DNA of 64,000 nucleotides, taken from NCBI GenBank assembly GCA_001586195.1, contig CP014609.1, positions 2,880,501 to 2,944,500 on the forward strand. The letters are read 5' to 3'. The notes beneath the pieces were generated by a model, which was not told the origin of the DNA, did not search any database, and saw nothing but the letters and a program-made list of their open reading frames with translations. The stretch comes from Solibacillus silvestris. Its GTDB lineage: Bacteria; Bacillota; Bacilli; Bacillales_A; Planococcaceae. This document shows, piece after piece, positions 16,625-24,507 of this stretch. The translations under genes were made by a program, and so were the position numbers. Position 1 is the stretch's first letter. Each line of letters opens with the position of its first letter.

Positions 16625-16886
16625 TCTAACAATTGCATGTAGTCATTTCTTTAGAAACGTCTCAAGGAGTTAACGTAGTAATGAATTAAGTGGGGCAAGG
16701 AATTACCAAGTGGAGGGTTTCGAGGGCCCGAGGGCAGAGAAACTCTAACTGCTAGTACGCGAACTACTGTTATTTTAATTAGTCAAATACCCTAATTATT
16801 TCAAATCTAAAATTAACAGTCTTCTTAGGGAAAGAAAAGATTTATATCCCTCAGTATAATAGAGGATAAGGGAGGATTAATTTGAT

Positions 16887-17090
16887 ATGGATAAGAGTAA
16901 GACATCAGTACCTCACTTAGATACAAGACTAAATAACCATCCTGAACTTTACGATAATGAAATCCATCTAAAAATAAAGGAAACGATAGCTAAAAACAAA
17001 GAAATAATAGAGAAAAATCGTGAAATTAAGGAAGTATTAAATTATCTATCCTCTAAATTTGCTGATGATTTGAAAAAAACAACAGAATAA
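16887..17090 (+). CDS. Small charged helical protein (67 aa)
   Basis: ATG 16887 follows AAGGGAGG by about 11 bases. The 67-residue product is strongly charged, with a helix-forming repeat IAKNKEIIEKNREIKEVLNY likely to be a coiled coil, and no membrane segment. Function is unknown. It lies after the DUF2294 gene, but a 260-base gap containing a GC-rich patch (GAGGGCCCGAGGGC near 16724) separates them, so co-transcription is not evident. Confidence 0.55.
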   Translation: MDKSKTSVPHLDTRLNNHPELYDNEIHLKIKETIAKNKEIIEKNREIKEVLNYLSSKFADDLKKTTE

Positions 17091-17106
17091 GTTTTTCTTT
17101 CTACTT

Positions 17107-17258
17107 CAACAATTGGGCACAATTCTTGAAAAAGGAATGGCGCCTTCTTCAGTTAAAGTGCCATATTATTGAATAACATTTTCCATGCGGTGCGTCAGAA
17201 AAGATGCAGATTTAAAATGATAAGAAATATACTATACAAGTTTTTATGCAAATTAAAG
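17107..17258. repeat. Palindromic repeat family C, copy 3, with a shared tail
   Basis: The ends CAACAATTGGGCAC and GTGCCATATTATTG pair with each other. The tail after 17171 matches that of copy 2 (AATAACATTTTCCATG, GCGTCAGAAAAGATGCAG). It is followed immediately by repeat A copy 3. Confidence 0.65.
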
Positions 17259-17267
17259 ACAAGCCCA

Positions 17268-17424
17268 GCAAGTATAAACACCGTTCCATCCAGGGTTTGC
17301 ATCATCTGTATAAAATATTGCATAACCTAACCTAATGTTCATAAAAAAAGGCGCGAAACGTTGTTTTAATTACGTTCGCGCCTTTTTAATGTGTCCCTAT
17401 ACTTTTATTGGAAACGTTATTTAA
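17268..17424. repeat. Repeat family A, copy 3
   Basis: It has the longest stem of the family: AAAGGCGCGAAACGT pairs with ACGTTCGCGCCTTT and is followed by TTAATGTG. The flanks GCATCATCTGTATAAAATA and TTATTGGAAACGTTAT match the other copies. It could terminate transcription in either direction. Confidence 0.7.
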
Positions 17425-17476
17425 TTTTATTTTGTATAATTATAATTCATTGCTGACTATAAACTTTTCATCAGCT

Positions 17477-17692
17477 TTACTTATTATGATTCTTATAGTT
17501 TTTTTCATGAGCGTAAACTTCATTTTCCGTTTGTAACCAATTACTAATAGCAGTTATAATTAATGCAAAAATCCCAAGTAATATAAAAGCTATACTATAA
17601 TGTCCTAAAAAAAATAAAACTAATCCAGCAATTAGTAGTAATATCACTAAAATTATTGACCATATTTTTAATTTTTCCTTTTTCTTTATAAT
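17477..17692 (-). CDS. Small two-helix membrane protein without a standard start codon
   Basis: The minus-strand frame from 17692 to TAA 17477 encodes 71 residues: KKKEKLKIWSIILVILLLIA, a second helix SIAFILLGIFALIITAIS, then NWLQTENEVYAHEKNYKNHN. A very strong GGGGGAGGAG site lies directly upstream, but the frame has only ATT (17692) or ATA (17689) at the expected start and a TAG just before. It may start at ATT, as infC does in some bacteria, or the start codon may be mutated. Function is unknown. Confidence 0.5.
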   Translation of the reverse strand: MIKKKEKLKIWSIILVILLLIAGLVLFFLGHYSIAFILLGIFALIITAISNWLQTENEVYAHEKNYKNHNK

Positions 17693-17768
17693 CTACTCCT
17701 CCCCCTTCTTTAAACGTTAATACCTCATTATTAATTTGTATTATTTTACCATAAATTAAATTAAAATG

Positions 17769-17791
17769 TCCCCAAAAGCGTTGTTTGGGAA
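17769..17791. repeat. Short hairpin repeat, family B
   Basis: TCCCCAAAAGCGTTGTTTGG is the best-conserved copy of the family, with an eight-base stem. Confidence 0.55.
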
Positions 17792-17883
17792 TGTTATTTT
17801 GTATTGATTTGTATGAATTCGATGAAACTAGTTTACAATTTAAACGTCAAAATGTGAAAATAAGGATTTGGTAGGTGTGAGCA

Positions 17884-18699
17884 ATAGAACTTATAACAGG
17901 TAAACTCATAATGATTGCCTTATTTATATTAATCATTCATTCAATTGAAACATTAGCGTATGCAGTGCGACTTTCTGGAGCTCGTGTTCGTTTATTAGCG
18001 TCAGCATTGTCACTTTTTAATGTAATGGTTATGGTTTCAAGACTCTCTAATATGATGCAGCAACCATTTACAGGGAGCCTGATAGATAAGGCTCCTGCCG
18101 ATAATGCTTTACAATTTGTCGAGAATCAATTCCGATTCCTTATAGGTTCAGCTTCACTAGGTACATTACTAGGCATTATATGTTTGCCAACTTTTGTAGC
18201 CATTTTTTCTAGAGCCATTATTCATTTAGCTAATGAAAGAGGTTCAATCCCCGCTTTATTGAAAAAAGGTTTTACAATTGAGTATATACGTCGTGGATTC
18301 AAGCATATACGCAAACCAAGCCTTTCCTATTTACGAGGAATAGGTATAAAAGATATTCCTCTAAAATTATTTATAATTAATATTATCATTACTGCTGTTT
18401 ATACAATTGGAGTTTTGTCAGCTTTGTATGCGAGTTTGTTAGTACCTGAATACAAAACAACTGCAATCATGGCATCCGGTTTAATAAATGGTATAGCTAC
18501 AATGCTATTAATTATATTTATTGATCCTAAAATCTCTATATTAGCTGATGATGTAATAAATAAAAAAGGAAATTATTCTGAATTGAAAAGAGCCTCTGTT
18601 ATGATGATGAGTTCAAGGCTTTTGGGGACATTATTTGCTCAAATTCTATTTATTCCAGGAGCACATTATGTTGCTTGGTTTGCAAAATTCATTGCATAA
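17884..18699 (+). CDS. amj: Lipid II flippase Amj
   Basis: This is an integral membrane protein of the Amj family, the alternative lipid II flippase that can replace MurJ in B. subtilis. The 262 residues from ATG 17911 contain HSIETLAYAVRLSGARVRLL, LSNMMQQPFTGSLID and six or more membrane helices. The frame extends upstream with codons for IELITGKLI, which looks like the normal N-terminus with ATA (17884) where ATG would be expected. No good ribosome site precedes ATG 17911, while GGTAGGTG lies before 17884. Start use is therefore uncertain. It stands alone between repeats. Confidence 0.85.
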   Translation: MELITGKLIMIALFILIIHSIETLAYAVRLSGARVRLLASALSLFNVMVMVSRLSNMMQQPFTGSLIDKAPADNALQFVENQFRFLIGSASLGTLLGIICLPTFVAIFSRAIIHLANERGSIPALLKKGFTIEYIRRGFKHIRKPSLSYLRGIGIKDIPLKLFIINIIITAVYTIGVLSALYASLLVPEYKTTAIMASGLINGIATMLLIIFIDPKISILADDVINKKGNYSELKRASVMMMSSRLLGTLFAQILFIPGAHYVAWFAKFIA

Positions 18700-18760
18700 T
18701 AAGTTTTTAAACAAAATAAAAGTCTGGATTTTCCTTTAGGGGACTTACTTAAAACGAATT

Positions 18761-18833
18761 TCCAAAATCGGCGCGATTCTTTAATAAGGATCGCGTCACT
18801 TTTAATTAAAGGGCTAGATTGTGGAATAAAAGT
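18761..18833. repeat. Palindromic repeat family C, copy 4
   Basis: CCAAAATCGGCGCGATTCTT, then AATAAGGATCGCGTC and TTAAAGGGCTAGATTGTGG show the same layout as the other copies, with a weaker outer stem. Confidence 0.55.
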
Positions 18834-18978
18834 CTTTTATGCCATGTTACCAAATACCTCTCTGGATACTTTCACGTTGTCCTTTATTGATTTATATTGT
18901 TAAAGAACATTAGAACTTATTAATGTAGAATATTAATGGAATTCGTATGAAGAAATATTTAAAAGGAGAAAGAATTTA

Positions 18979-19257
18979 GTGAACAAGAAATGGTCTTATA
19001 TCAAAATGTTAGCGGCGTACTTTTTTCTTACTACTCCGTTAATTTTAATATTCACATTAGCCTCAATTCCTGAAGCAATTACAATACAACCCACTACACT
19101 AAGTAGAGTGTTTTTTATGGTGATATTATTTGGCTTAGGGATTATTTTTTATTTTTATATAGATCCAGCATTTAAGGAATTAAAATATAAGACAATAGCT
19201 TTTATTATCTCAATGATAGCGAGTGTTTTATTTCTAATAATAAGCTTAAGCTACTAA
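18979..19257 (+). CDS. Three-helix membrane protein, unknown function
   Basis: GTG 18979 follows AAAAGGAG by ten bases and opens a 92-residue frame with hydrophobic segments at about residues 8-28, 43-60 and 71-91. The first is a LAAYFFLTTPLILIFTLASI helix and the short loops are KELKYK and PEAITIQPTT. No motif or family was recognised. Copies of repeat C lie both upstream and, as a fragment, downstream at 19264. Confidence 0.55.
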   Translation: MNKKWSYIKMLAAYFFLTTPLILIFTLASIPEAITIQPTTLSRVFFMVILFGLGIIFYFYIDPAFKELKYKTIAFIISMIASVLFLIISLSY

Positions 19258-19477
19258 TATTCAGCAATCGTGCCGATTGTTGCATAAACGTCTCTATTCT
19301 TATTATACTAACTGGTGCTTTAGTAGAAGAAAGGGTTCTACATATGAAATATATCTAATATGTAGAGCCCTCTAATTTCTCTATCTTTTTAAATTTAGGT
19401 TTTGATAAATATAACAACGTTTGTGGCTTTTTAATGTACTCAGAAACAATGAAAGGTGCATAAAGAAATCATCACAT

Positions 19478-19945
19478 TTACTGAAGTGTAGGGTCAGGTA
19501 GCATTAAATCCTCTTCTGCTTGCTCTAGAAATAGTTGATATTCATCATACACTTCTTTGAGCGCTTTATATGCTTGTTCATGCTGTTCAGGTGTTTCTGT
19601 TGCCATATATTTTTCTAAAATAACAGCAAAATCTGCTCTTGCATCATTGTATTCATCGTAATACTTATCATATATCTTTTGTTCCGTTGTGAGTCCAACA
19701 CCTGCTCGATTAGAAATCGTAGAAAACATAACATTTAAATCCTCGAGCATTTCCTTTCGTTCGTCATCTTCATAATTGTCATCGTTCTCATGAAATTCGA
19801 TTACTTTTCCAATTGGAGAAGCCAATAATTCTAAAGAATAGTAAGGAATCTGTCGATATTCAAGAATTGTTTGATGTTGCTTGTACATAACTACAATTAT
19901 GCTAATTCCGATAACCCCTATAATCACAAACTTCCATTTTTTCAA
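19478..19945 (-). CDS. Membrane-anchored helical protein, unknown function
   Basis: TTG 19945 lies five bases after AGAGGTGG and gives 155 residues. A GTG at 19954 overlaps the ribosome site and was rejected. One N-terminal membrane helix (KFVIIGVIGISIIVVMY) is followed by an acidic, helical outer domain with NDDNYEDDERKEMLEDLN and long heptad-like stretches. There is no lipobox. Function is unknown. A hairpin with GGTTCTACATAT / ATATGTAGAGCC arms lies at about 19334-19370, beyond the gene end. Confidence 0.6.
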   Translation of the reverse strand: MKKWKFVIIGVIGISIIVVMYKQHQTILEYRQIPYYSLELLASPIGKVIEFHENDDNYEDDERKEMLEDLNVMFSTISNRAGVGLTTEQKIYDKYYDEYNDARADFAVILEKYMATETPEQHEQAYKALKEVYDEYQLFLEQAEEDLMLPDPTLQ

Positions 19946-20024
19946 CTTAACCACCTCTGTTTAGAAAAGTATAACTGAACTTGCTTAAATAAAGTTACTA
20001 ATGCAGTGTTTAGGAATATTAATT

Positions 20025-20246
20025 CTAATCCAATTGATCTCTTTCTTTTATATACCTCTCGACCGCTTGTTTTACTTTGTCATTGTTATTGGCTGGAACT
20101 ACTTGTTTATGAATTTCATTAATTAAAATAAATGACCTAAAAATAACACCGATAATAATTGCACATAAGATGTAAATTCCTAATGGACCTAGAAAAACTA
20201 ATATACCTAAAAATCCAGCGAATAAAATTGCTAAAAATAATTTCAC
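20025..20246 (-). CDS. Small membrane protein, unknown function
   Basis: GTG 20246 follows AGGGGGAG and gives 73 residues. The TTG at 20261 lies inside the ribosome site. Two close hydrophobic segments form KLFLAILFAGFLGILVFLGP and GIYILCAIIIGVIF, then a charged tail with KVKQAVERYIKERDQLD is probably cytoplasmic and helical. It is transcribed in the same direction as the 19478 gene. Function is unknown. Confidence 0.55.
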   Translation of the reverse strand: MKLFLAILFAGFLGILVFLGPLGIYILCAIIIGVIFRSFILINEIHKQVVPANNNDKVKQAVERYIKERDQLD

Positions 20247-20340
20247 AAAACTCCCCCTCAATTTATTACTTTAATTAACAATGTTCGAATGTTGAATAAA
20301 GTAGATTCAATTTGGTAATTTCTATCCAAACCAATTATAG

Positions 20341-20360
20341 TCCCAAAATCATAGTTGGGA
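20341..20360. repeat. Short hairpin repeat, family B
   Basis: TCCCAAAATCATAGTTGGGA is a shortened copy with a five-base stem. Confidence 0.4.
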
Positions 20361-20489
20361 ACATCTTTAACGCTGTAAATTTATAATTCAGATGCCATCC
20401 GTATGGTTTCAAACGACGCTGTGAAGTATTGCATATTTTGATTCCAATCACCAGATGAGATAAGATTTCTTCTAGAGGGGTGAAGTTAT

Positions 20490-20831
20490 ATGAAATACCG
20501 TTGTTATAATGATTTTAAACTTGTTAAAGAAACCGAAACAGATGGTTTTATTTATGGTGAAATTACTAACCATTTTTATTATGAAAATGGAGAGGCTTGC
20601 ATTTCTGGAGATGGATTTGTTCAAGCTCCAGATGGCAGTAGAGCAGGCATAATATGGGGACTAGCAAAAGAACCTTCGATATCCGTTTGTATAGAGCCAG
20701 AAGTAGATAGATGGGGCGTTTATGAAATAGACTTTATCAAACCGATAAAAACAATGGATGATTTACTCCTGAATTTCAGAACTGTTTTACCGTTACTGAA
20801 AGAAGCCTACAAAAATGCATATTCCAAATAA
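20490..20831 (+). CDS. Hypothetical soluble protein
   Basis: The 113-residue protein starts at an ATG preceded by AGAGGGGTG. It contains YENGEACISGDGFVQAPDGS, AGIIWGLAKEP and RWGVYEIDFIKPIKTMDDLL followed by NFRTVLPLLKEAY, a pattern I have seen in uncharacterised Bacillales proteins. There is no signal peptide and no membrane helix. It may be a small immunity-like or orphan domain protein, but nothing in the context decides this. Confidence 0.6.
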   Translation: MKYRCYNDFKLVKETETDGFIYGEITNHFYYENGEACISGDGFVQAPDGSRAGIIWGLAKEPSISVCIEPEVDRWGVYEIDFIKPIKTMDDLLLNFRTVLPLLKEAYKNAYSK

Positions 20832-20916
20832 ATAAATACAAAAAGTCATAGGCAGAGATAAAAAGTTCATGCACACTGTTAAGCTGATGCTTAATTTAAT
20901 TTTAATTGCATAAATC

Positions 20917-20954
20917 AAAACAGACGATATAGAATTTTCTACATCGTCTGTTTT
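20917..20954. terminator. Bidirectional terminator
   Basis: AAAACAGACGAT pairs with ATCGTCTGTTTT. It has a T tract on both strands and sits between the convergent 20490 and bdhA genes. Confidence 0.85.
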
Positions 20955-20994
20955 TTAATACCTATATGATATTTAAATGATCAACTAAAAGGAA

Positions 20995-21753
20995 TTACAT
21001 ACCACCAGTGACAGGAATTGATTCACCTGTAATGGCTCCAGCACCTTCAGAAGCTAAGAATACAGCAGTTTTTCCGATTTCAGATGGTTCAAGTAAACGC
21101 TTGATCCATTGTTTACCCAAGATGTGATGGCCTAATGCTTCTTCTACAGAAGTTCCATCCTTTTCTGCTAAAACAGGTAATTGTCTTTCGATTAATTCTG
21201 TACGTACTGGACCTGGCTCGATACAGTTAACAGTAATTCCGTTTGTAGCGTTTTCTAATGCGACTACTTTAGAGAAACCAGTTTGTCCTGCTTTAGCAGC
21301 ACAGTAAGCTGATTTGTAAGCATCCGGAATACGACCGTGAGCAGATACGATGTTGATGATACGACCGTAGTTTTGAGCTTGCATTGATTTTAAAGAGTGT
21401 TTTGTCATTAAGAATGTACCTTTTAAGATAACATCATTTAATAGATCCCATTTTTCTACCGGGAAATCTTCTGTTTTACTGATAAATTGTAAACCAGCGT
21501 TGTTTACCACTACGTCTACTGATCCGCGCTCAGCAATTACAGCGTCGATAGCCGTTTTAACTGAAGTTTCGTCAGCAACGTTCACTTTGTAACCTTTTGC
21601 GTTTCCTAATTTTTCAGCAGCAGCAACTGCAGCTTCTTCATTTAAATCGAAAATTGCCACATAGTCACCGTTTGCGATAAATTCTTGTGCAATTGCATAT
21701 CCGATCCCTTGAGCGGCACCTGTAACAAGTACTGTACGATTTGTTGTTTTCAT
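20995..21753 (-). CDS. bdhA: 3-hydroxybutyrate dehydrogenase (SDR)
   Basis: The 252-residue short-chain dehydrogenase oxidises D-3-hydroxybutyrate to acetoacetate with NAD. It has the cofactor loop TGAAQGIGYAIA, the structural motif NNAGLQF, the catalytic Ser in IVSAHG, and YCAAK as the YxxxK pair. The segment AHGRIPDAYKSAYCAAKAGQ and the C-terminal ITGESIPVTGGM fit this enzyme class. It lies downstream of a GntP-type permease on the same strand, as in the yxjC-yxjF arrangement of B. subtilis, supporting ketone-body use. A GGAGG site precedes ATG. No scoAB genes are adjacent. Confidence 0.88.
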   Translation of the reverse strand: MKTTNRTVLVTGAAQGIGYAIAQEFIANGDYVAIFDLNEEAAVAAAEKLGNAKGYKVNVADETSVKTAIDAVIAERGSVDVVVNNAGLQFISKTEDFPVEKWDLLNDVILKGTFLMTKHSLKSMQAQNYGRIINIVSAHGRIPDAYKSAYCAAKAGQTGFSKVVALENATNGITVNCIEPGPVRTELIERQLPVLAEKDGTSVEEALGHHILGKQWIKRLLEPSEIGKTAVFLASEGAGAITGESIPVTGGM

Positions 21754-21831
21754 AATCTATATACCTCCAAAAGTGATAATTGTAGTTTAATTAGTATTGG
21801 AGAAGTACTCTCAACTTCTCCAATGGTTTGA

Positions 21832-23139
21832 TTAGTACAAGAAAATACCAATTAATAATGCAGCAATTAATGCTAAAAGGTTTGGTACTGTCATAGTAAT
21901 GAATGAGTATTTGAATGCTTTTTCATGTGTTAATTTCGTTAAAGCAAATGTTGATAAAACTGCTCCAGCATGTGGTAAACCAGTAAATACAGCTGAACTG
22001 ATTGCAGACATACGGTGCATTGCATCTGGGTTTACACCCATTTCTAAATAAGGATTTGCGAACGCTTCCATTGTAATCCCTAAACCACCGCTAGCTGAAC
22101 CAGTGATTGCTCCTAAAGCAGATGATGCAATTGTTAAACTAATTAACGGATTTCCGGGAATATTTAAGATAAAATCTGAAATTGCTCCGAAACCTGGTGC
22201 TAATGTTATTACAACACCAAAACCAACTGATGCAGCAGTAAAGAAGATTGGCGTAATCGCACCATTTGCTCCTAAGCTAACTGCTTGTTTATGTGATGGC
22301 ATAAAGCGGTGGAATACGATTGCTGACACAATTACGCCAACCGCTAAGCCGATTAGTACGATATTCTGTACTTTCATGGCACTACCAGCAAAAATAATAA
22401 CGATTAAAATTAAAATTGGTAAAATACTTAAGAAGAAAGAAGGAATGTTTTCTTTAAGTGCCAGTTCTTGAGCATCTTCTTCTGCTTCAAACTTTTCATT
22501 CTTAGCTAAACTTTTGTTCAATGCATAACGCATATAGAAAATACCTGCAATGATTGCGATTAGAGTAGCGACGATTCCCATTAAAGGTGCCGCTGTAACA
22601 GTTGTTCCTAAATAATTTGTTGGTACAACGTTTTGAATCGAAGGTGTTCCCGGCAACATTGTCATCGTAAATGTACCGATCCCTAAAAATACAGGAATAA
22701 CAATTAAGTTCCATGCGATATTTAATTGTTTAAATAAAGGTTTGGCTAATGGAATGACAACGAATAATACAACGAATAAACTAATGCCTCCAAAAGTTAA
22801 AATGGAGCTGATTAAGAATATAGCGATTAATACAGGGAATGGTTTATCTGTCCCCGTAATAGATAATACTTTTTGTGCAATGGCTTGGGCTGCCCCACTC
22901 TTTTCTATATATTGGGCTAGAATAGACCCAAGTAAAAAGATAGCAAAGAAGTTAACGATAAATCCTGTAAGCCCTGTCATAAATGAAACTTCAGAACCAA
23001 TAAGCGACGGAAAGAAATCCATGCCATTTGTTACAATGACGATAATTGACGCTATTGGTGCAATAAATACAATGCTGTAACCTTTCATAGCTAAAAAAAT
23101 AATGAATATGATTGCAATAATAATACCTAAGGTACCCAT
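21832..23139 (-). CDS. GntP-family permease, probable 3-hydroxybutyrate transporter
   Basis: The 435-residue protein has about 12 membrane segments typical of the GntP family of gluconate and organic-acid symporters, including GGISLFVVLFVVIPLAKPLF, TMTMLPGTPSIQNVVP and a GSASGGLGITMEAFAN loop. Its pairing with bdhA 78 bases downstream resembles B. subtilis yxjC, so 3-hydroxybutyrate or a related acid is the likely substrate. AGGAGG precedes ATG. It is divergent from the LysR gene, and a dyad suited to LysR binding lies between them. A paralogue lies at 24508-25830. Confidence 0.87.
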   Translation of the reverse strand: MGTLGIIIAIIFIIFLAMKGYSIVFIAPIASIIVIVTNGMDFFPSLIGSEVSFMTGLTGFIVNFFAIFLLGSILAQYIEKSGAAQAIAQKVLSITGTDKPFPVLIAIFLISSILTFGGISLFVVLFVVIPLAKPLFKQLNIAWNLIVIPVFLGIGTFTMTMLPGTPSIQNVVPTNYLGTTVTAAPLMGIVATLIAIIAGIFYMRYALNKSLAKNEKFEAEEDAQELALKENIPSFFLSILPILILIVIIFAGSAMKVQNIVLIGLAVGVIVSAIVFHRFMPSHKQAVSLGANGAITPIFFTAASVGFGVVITLAPGFGAISDFILNIPGNPLISLTIASSALGAITGSASGGLGITMEAFANPYLEMGVNPDAMHRMSAISSAVFTGLPHAGAVLSTFALTKLTHEKAFKYSFITMTVPNLLALIAALLIGIFLY

Positions 23140-23244
23140 GTTGTTTGCCTCCTATTTGATTTTCTGTATGTCAAGTATTTAACACAACTTAAATTATGTA
23201 TGAAATATGTCCGTTTTTAAAATACTATTAAGGCTATTTCCCCT

Positions 23245-23260
23245 ATAACTAAACAGTTAT
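23245..23260. promoter_or_regulatory. Probable LysR operator, ATAAC-N6-GTTAT
   Basis: It lies within the longer perfect dyad CCTATAACT-AAAC-AGTTATAGG (23242-23263), between the divergent permease and LysR genes. The same half-sites and spacing recur at 24360, before the second permease. Confidence 0.65.
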
Positions 23261-23355
23261 AGGAAAATACTGAGCATATTACAAATGGTCGATTTCTGTT
23301 CAACTAAAAAAATCGTGCTATAATTACTCTTCAATCTTTCGGGAGGGGATAACAT

Positions 23356-24270
23356 ATGAAGGAAGATTTATCTTTAGAGTATTTACTGGCAATCCAAGAA
23401 TATGGCAATATATCGCATGCGGCGAATGCTTTGTTTGTATCTCAGCCTTATTTAAGTACTTATATAAAAAATTTAGAAAGTAAACTAGGTGTAGAACTTT
23501 TAAATCGGCAAGTAACACCGCTTGTTCTTACGTATGCAGGAGAGCTTTATATTTCGTATATGCAGGAGATTCATGAAATGCATGAAGTGATGATGCGTGA
23601 TATCGAAGCCTTAAATGAATTAAAAAAAGGTAGAGTAGTTCTTGGTATTAATCCAATATTGGCTTCACATATGCTTTATGATTTTCTCCCAGAGTTTATG
23701 GACAAATATCCAGGAATAGAAATTCAATTAGAGGAAGGTACTGCCAATGAAATGGAAGCGCTAACCTTACAAAATAAAATTGATATTTGTATTAGTATGT
23801 TGCCAATCAAAAATACGGGGCTTGTTTACGAGAAGTTATATGAAGAAAACATTTACCTAGTCATTCCAAAGGGCCATATATTCTATGAAGAAAATAATAA
23901 AGAAATAAAACATATACCATTTCCTCCTTCAAAACTAAATCATCAAAAGTTTATCTTATTAAAACCAGGGTTAGGATTACGTCGTTTAACGGATAATATT
24001 TTTGATCACTATGCCATAAGCCCAACAATAACTCTAGAAACGAATAATATTGAGAATGCATTTCGTCTTGCAAATAAAGGAATAGGAATGACAATTATTC
24101 CCGAATGTATTATTACAAGAGATCAACTAAAGATTGAATCCAACTTATATACGTTAGGCAATCCAGTTTATAAAAATAGCGTTGTCATTAGTTATAAAAA
24201 AGATGTTGTTTTGTCTACCGCAGCATCTGCTTTTTTAAAGTTTGCCAAGAAAAGATATCTTCAATTTTAA
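23356..24270 (+). CDS. LysR-family transcriptional regulator
   Basis: The 304-residue protein has an N-terminal winged helix (EYLLAIQEYGNISHAANALF, SQPYLSTYIKNLESKLGVEL) and a periplasmic-binding-like effector domain from about residue 90. GGGAGGGG precedes ATG. It sits between two paralogous GntP permeases, divergent from one and co-oriented with the other. It probably senses the transported acid or a metabolite, and activates both units through the ATAAC-N6-GTTAT sites. A terminator follows, so the second permease is a separate transcript. Confidence 0.9.
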   Translation: MKEDLSLEYLLAIQEYGNISHAANALFVSQPYLSTYIKNLESKLGVELLNRQVTPLVLTYAGELYISYMQEIHEMHEVMMRDIEALNELKKGRVVLGINPILASHMLYDFLPEFMDKYPGIEIQLEEGTANEMEALTLQNKIDICISMLPIKNTGLVYEKLYEENIYLVIPKGHIFYEENNKEIKHIPFPPSKLNHQKFILLKPGLGLRRLTDNIFDHYAISPTITLETNNIENAFRLANKGIGMTIIPECIITRDQLKIESNLYTLGNPVYKNSVVISYKKDVVLSTAASAFLKFAKKRYLQF

Positions 24271-24302
24271 AATATTATGAAGTAATTTTAGTTAGAGCCA
24301 GC

Positions 24303-24348
24303 AAAAAGAGAACGAATTTCCAATGTGGGAACCGTTCTCTTTTTTTTT
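24303..24348 (+). terminator. Terminator of the LysR gene
   Basis: AAAAAGAGAACG pairs with CGTTCTCTTTTT, followed by a run of T. It separates the regulator from the second permease. Confidence 0.88.
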
Positions 24349-24359
24349 GAAATTGGACG

Positions 24360-24375
24360 ATAACCAATTAGTTAT
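24360..24375. promoter_or_regulatory. Second ATAAC-N6-GTTAT site
   Basis: ATAACCAATTAGTTAT has the same half-sites and spacing as the dyad at 23245 and lies about 130 bases before the second permease gene. Confidence 0.6.
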
Positions 24376-24507
24376 AGAGCGAATAATGGAATTAGTATGA
24401 GTAAAAGAGTCCTAATTATGACATAATCTCTTAGGAATTATTTAATTAATACGATGACATTTTAGAATTTTTAAGTGAAATGTTTTCTAATAAAAGGAGT
24501 AAATATT

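Noticed and set aside
9176-20360. Dispersed short repeats as a CRISPR array
   Set aside because: Copies are kilobases apart with genes in between, not regularly spaced, and no cas gene is present.
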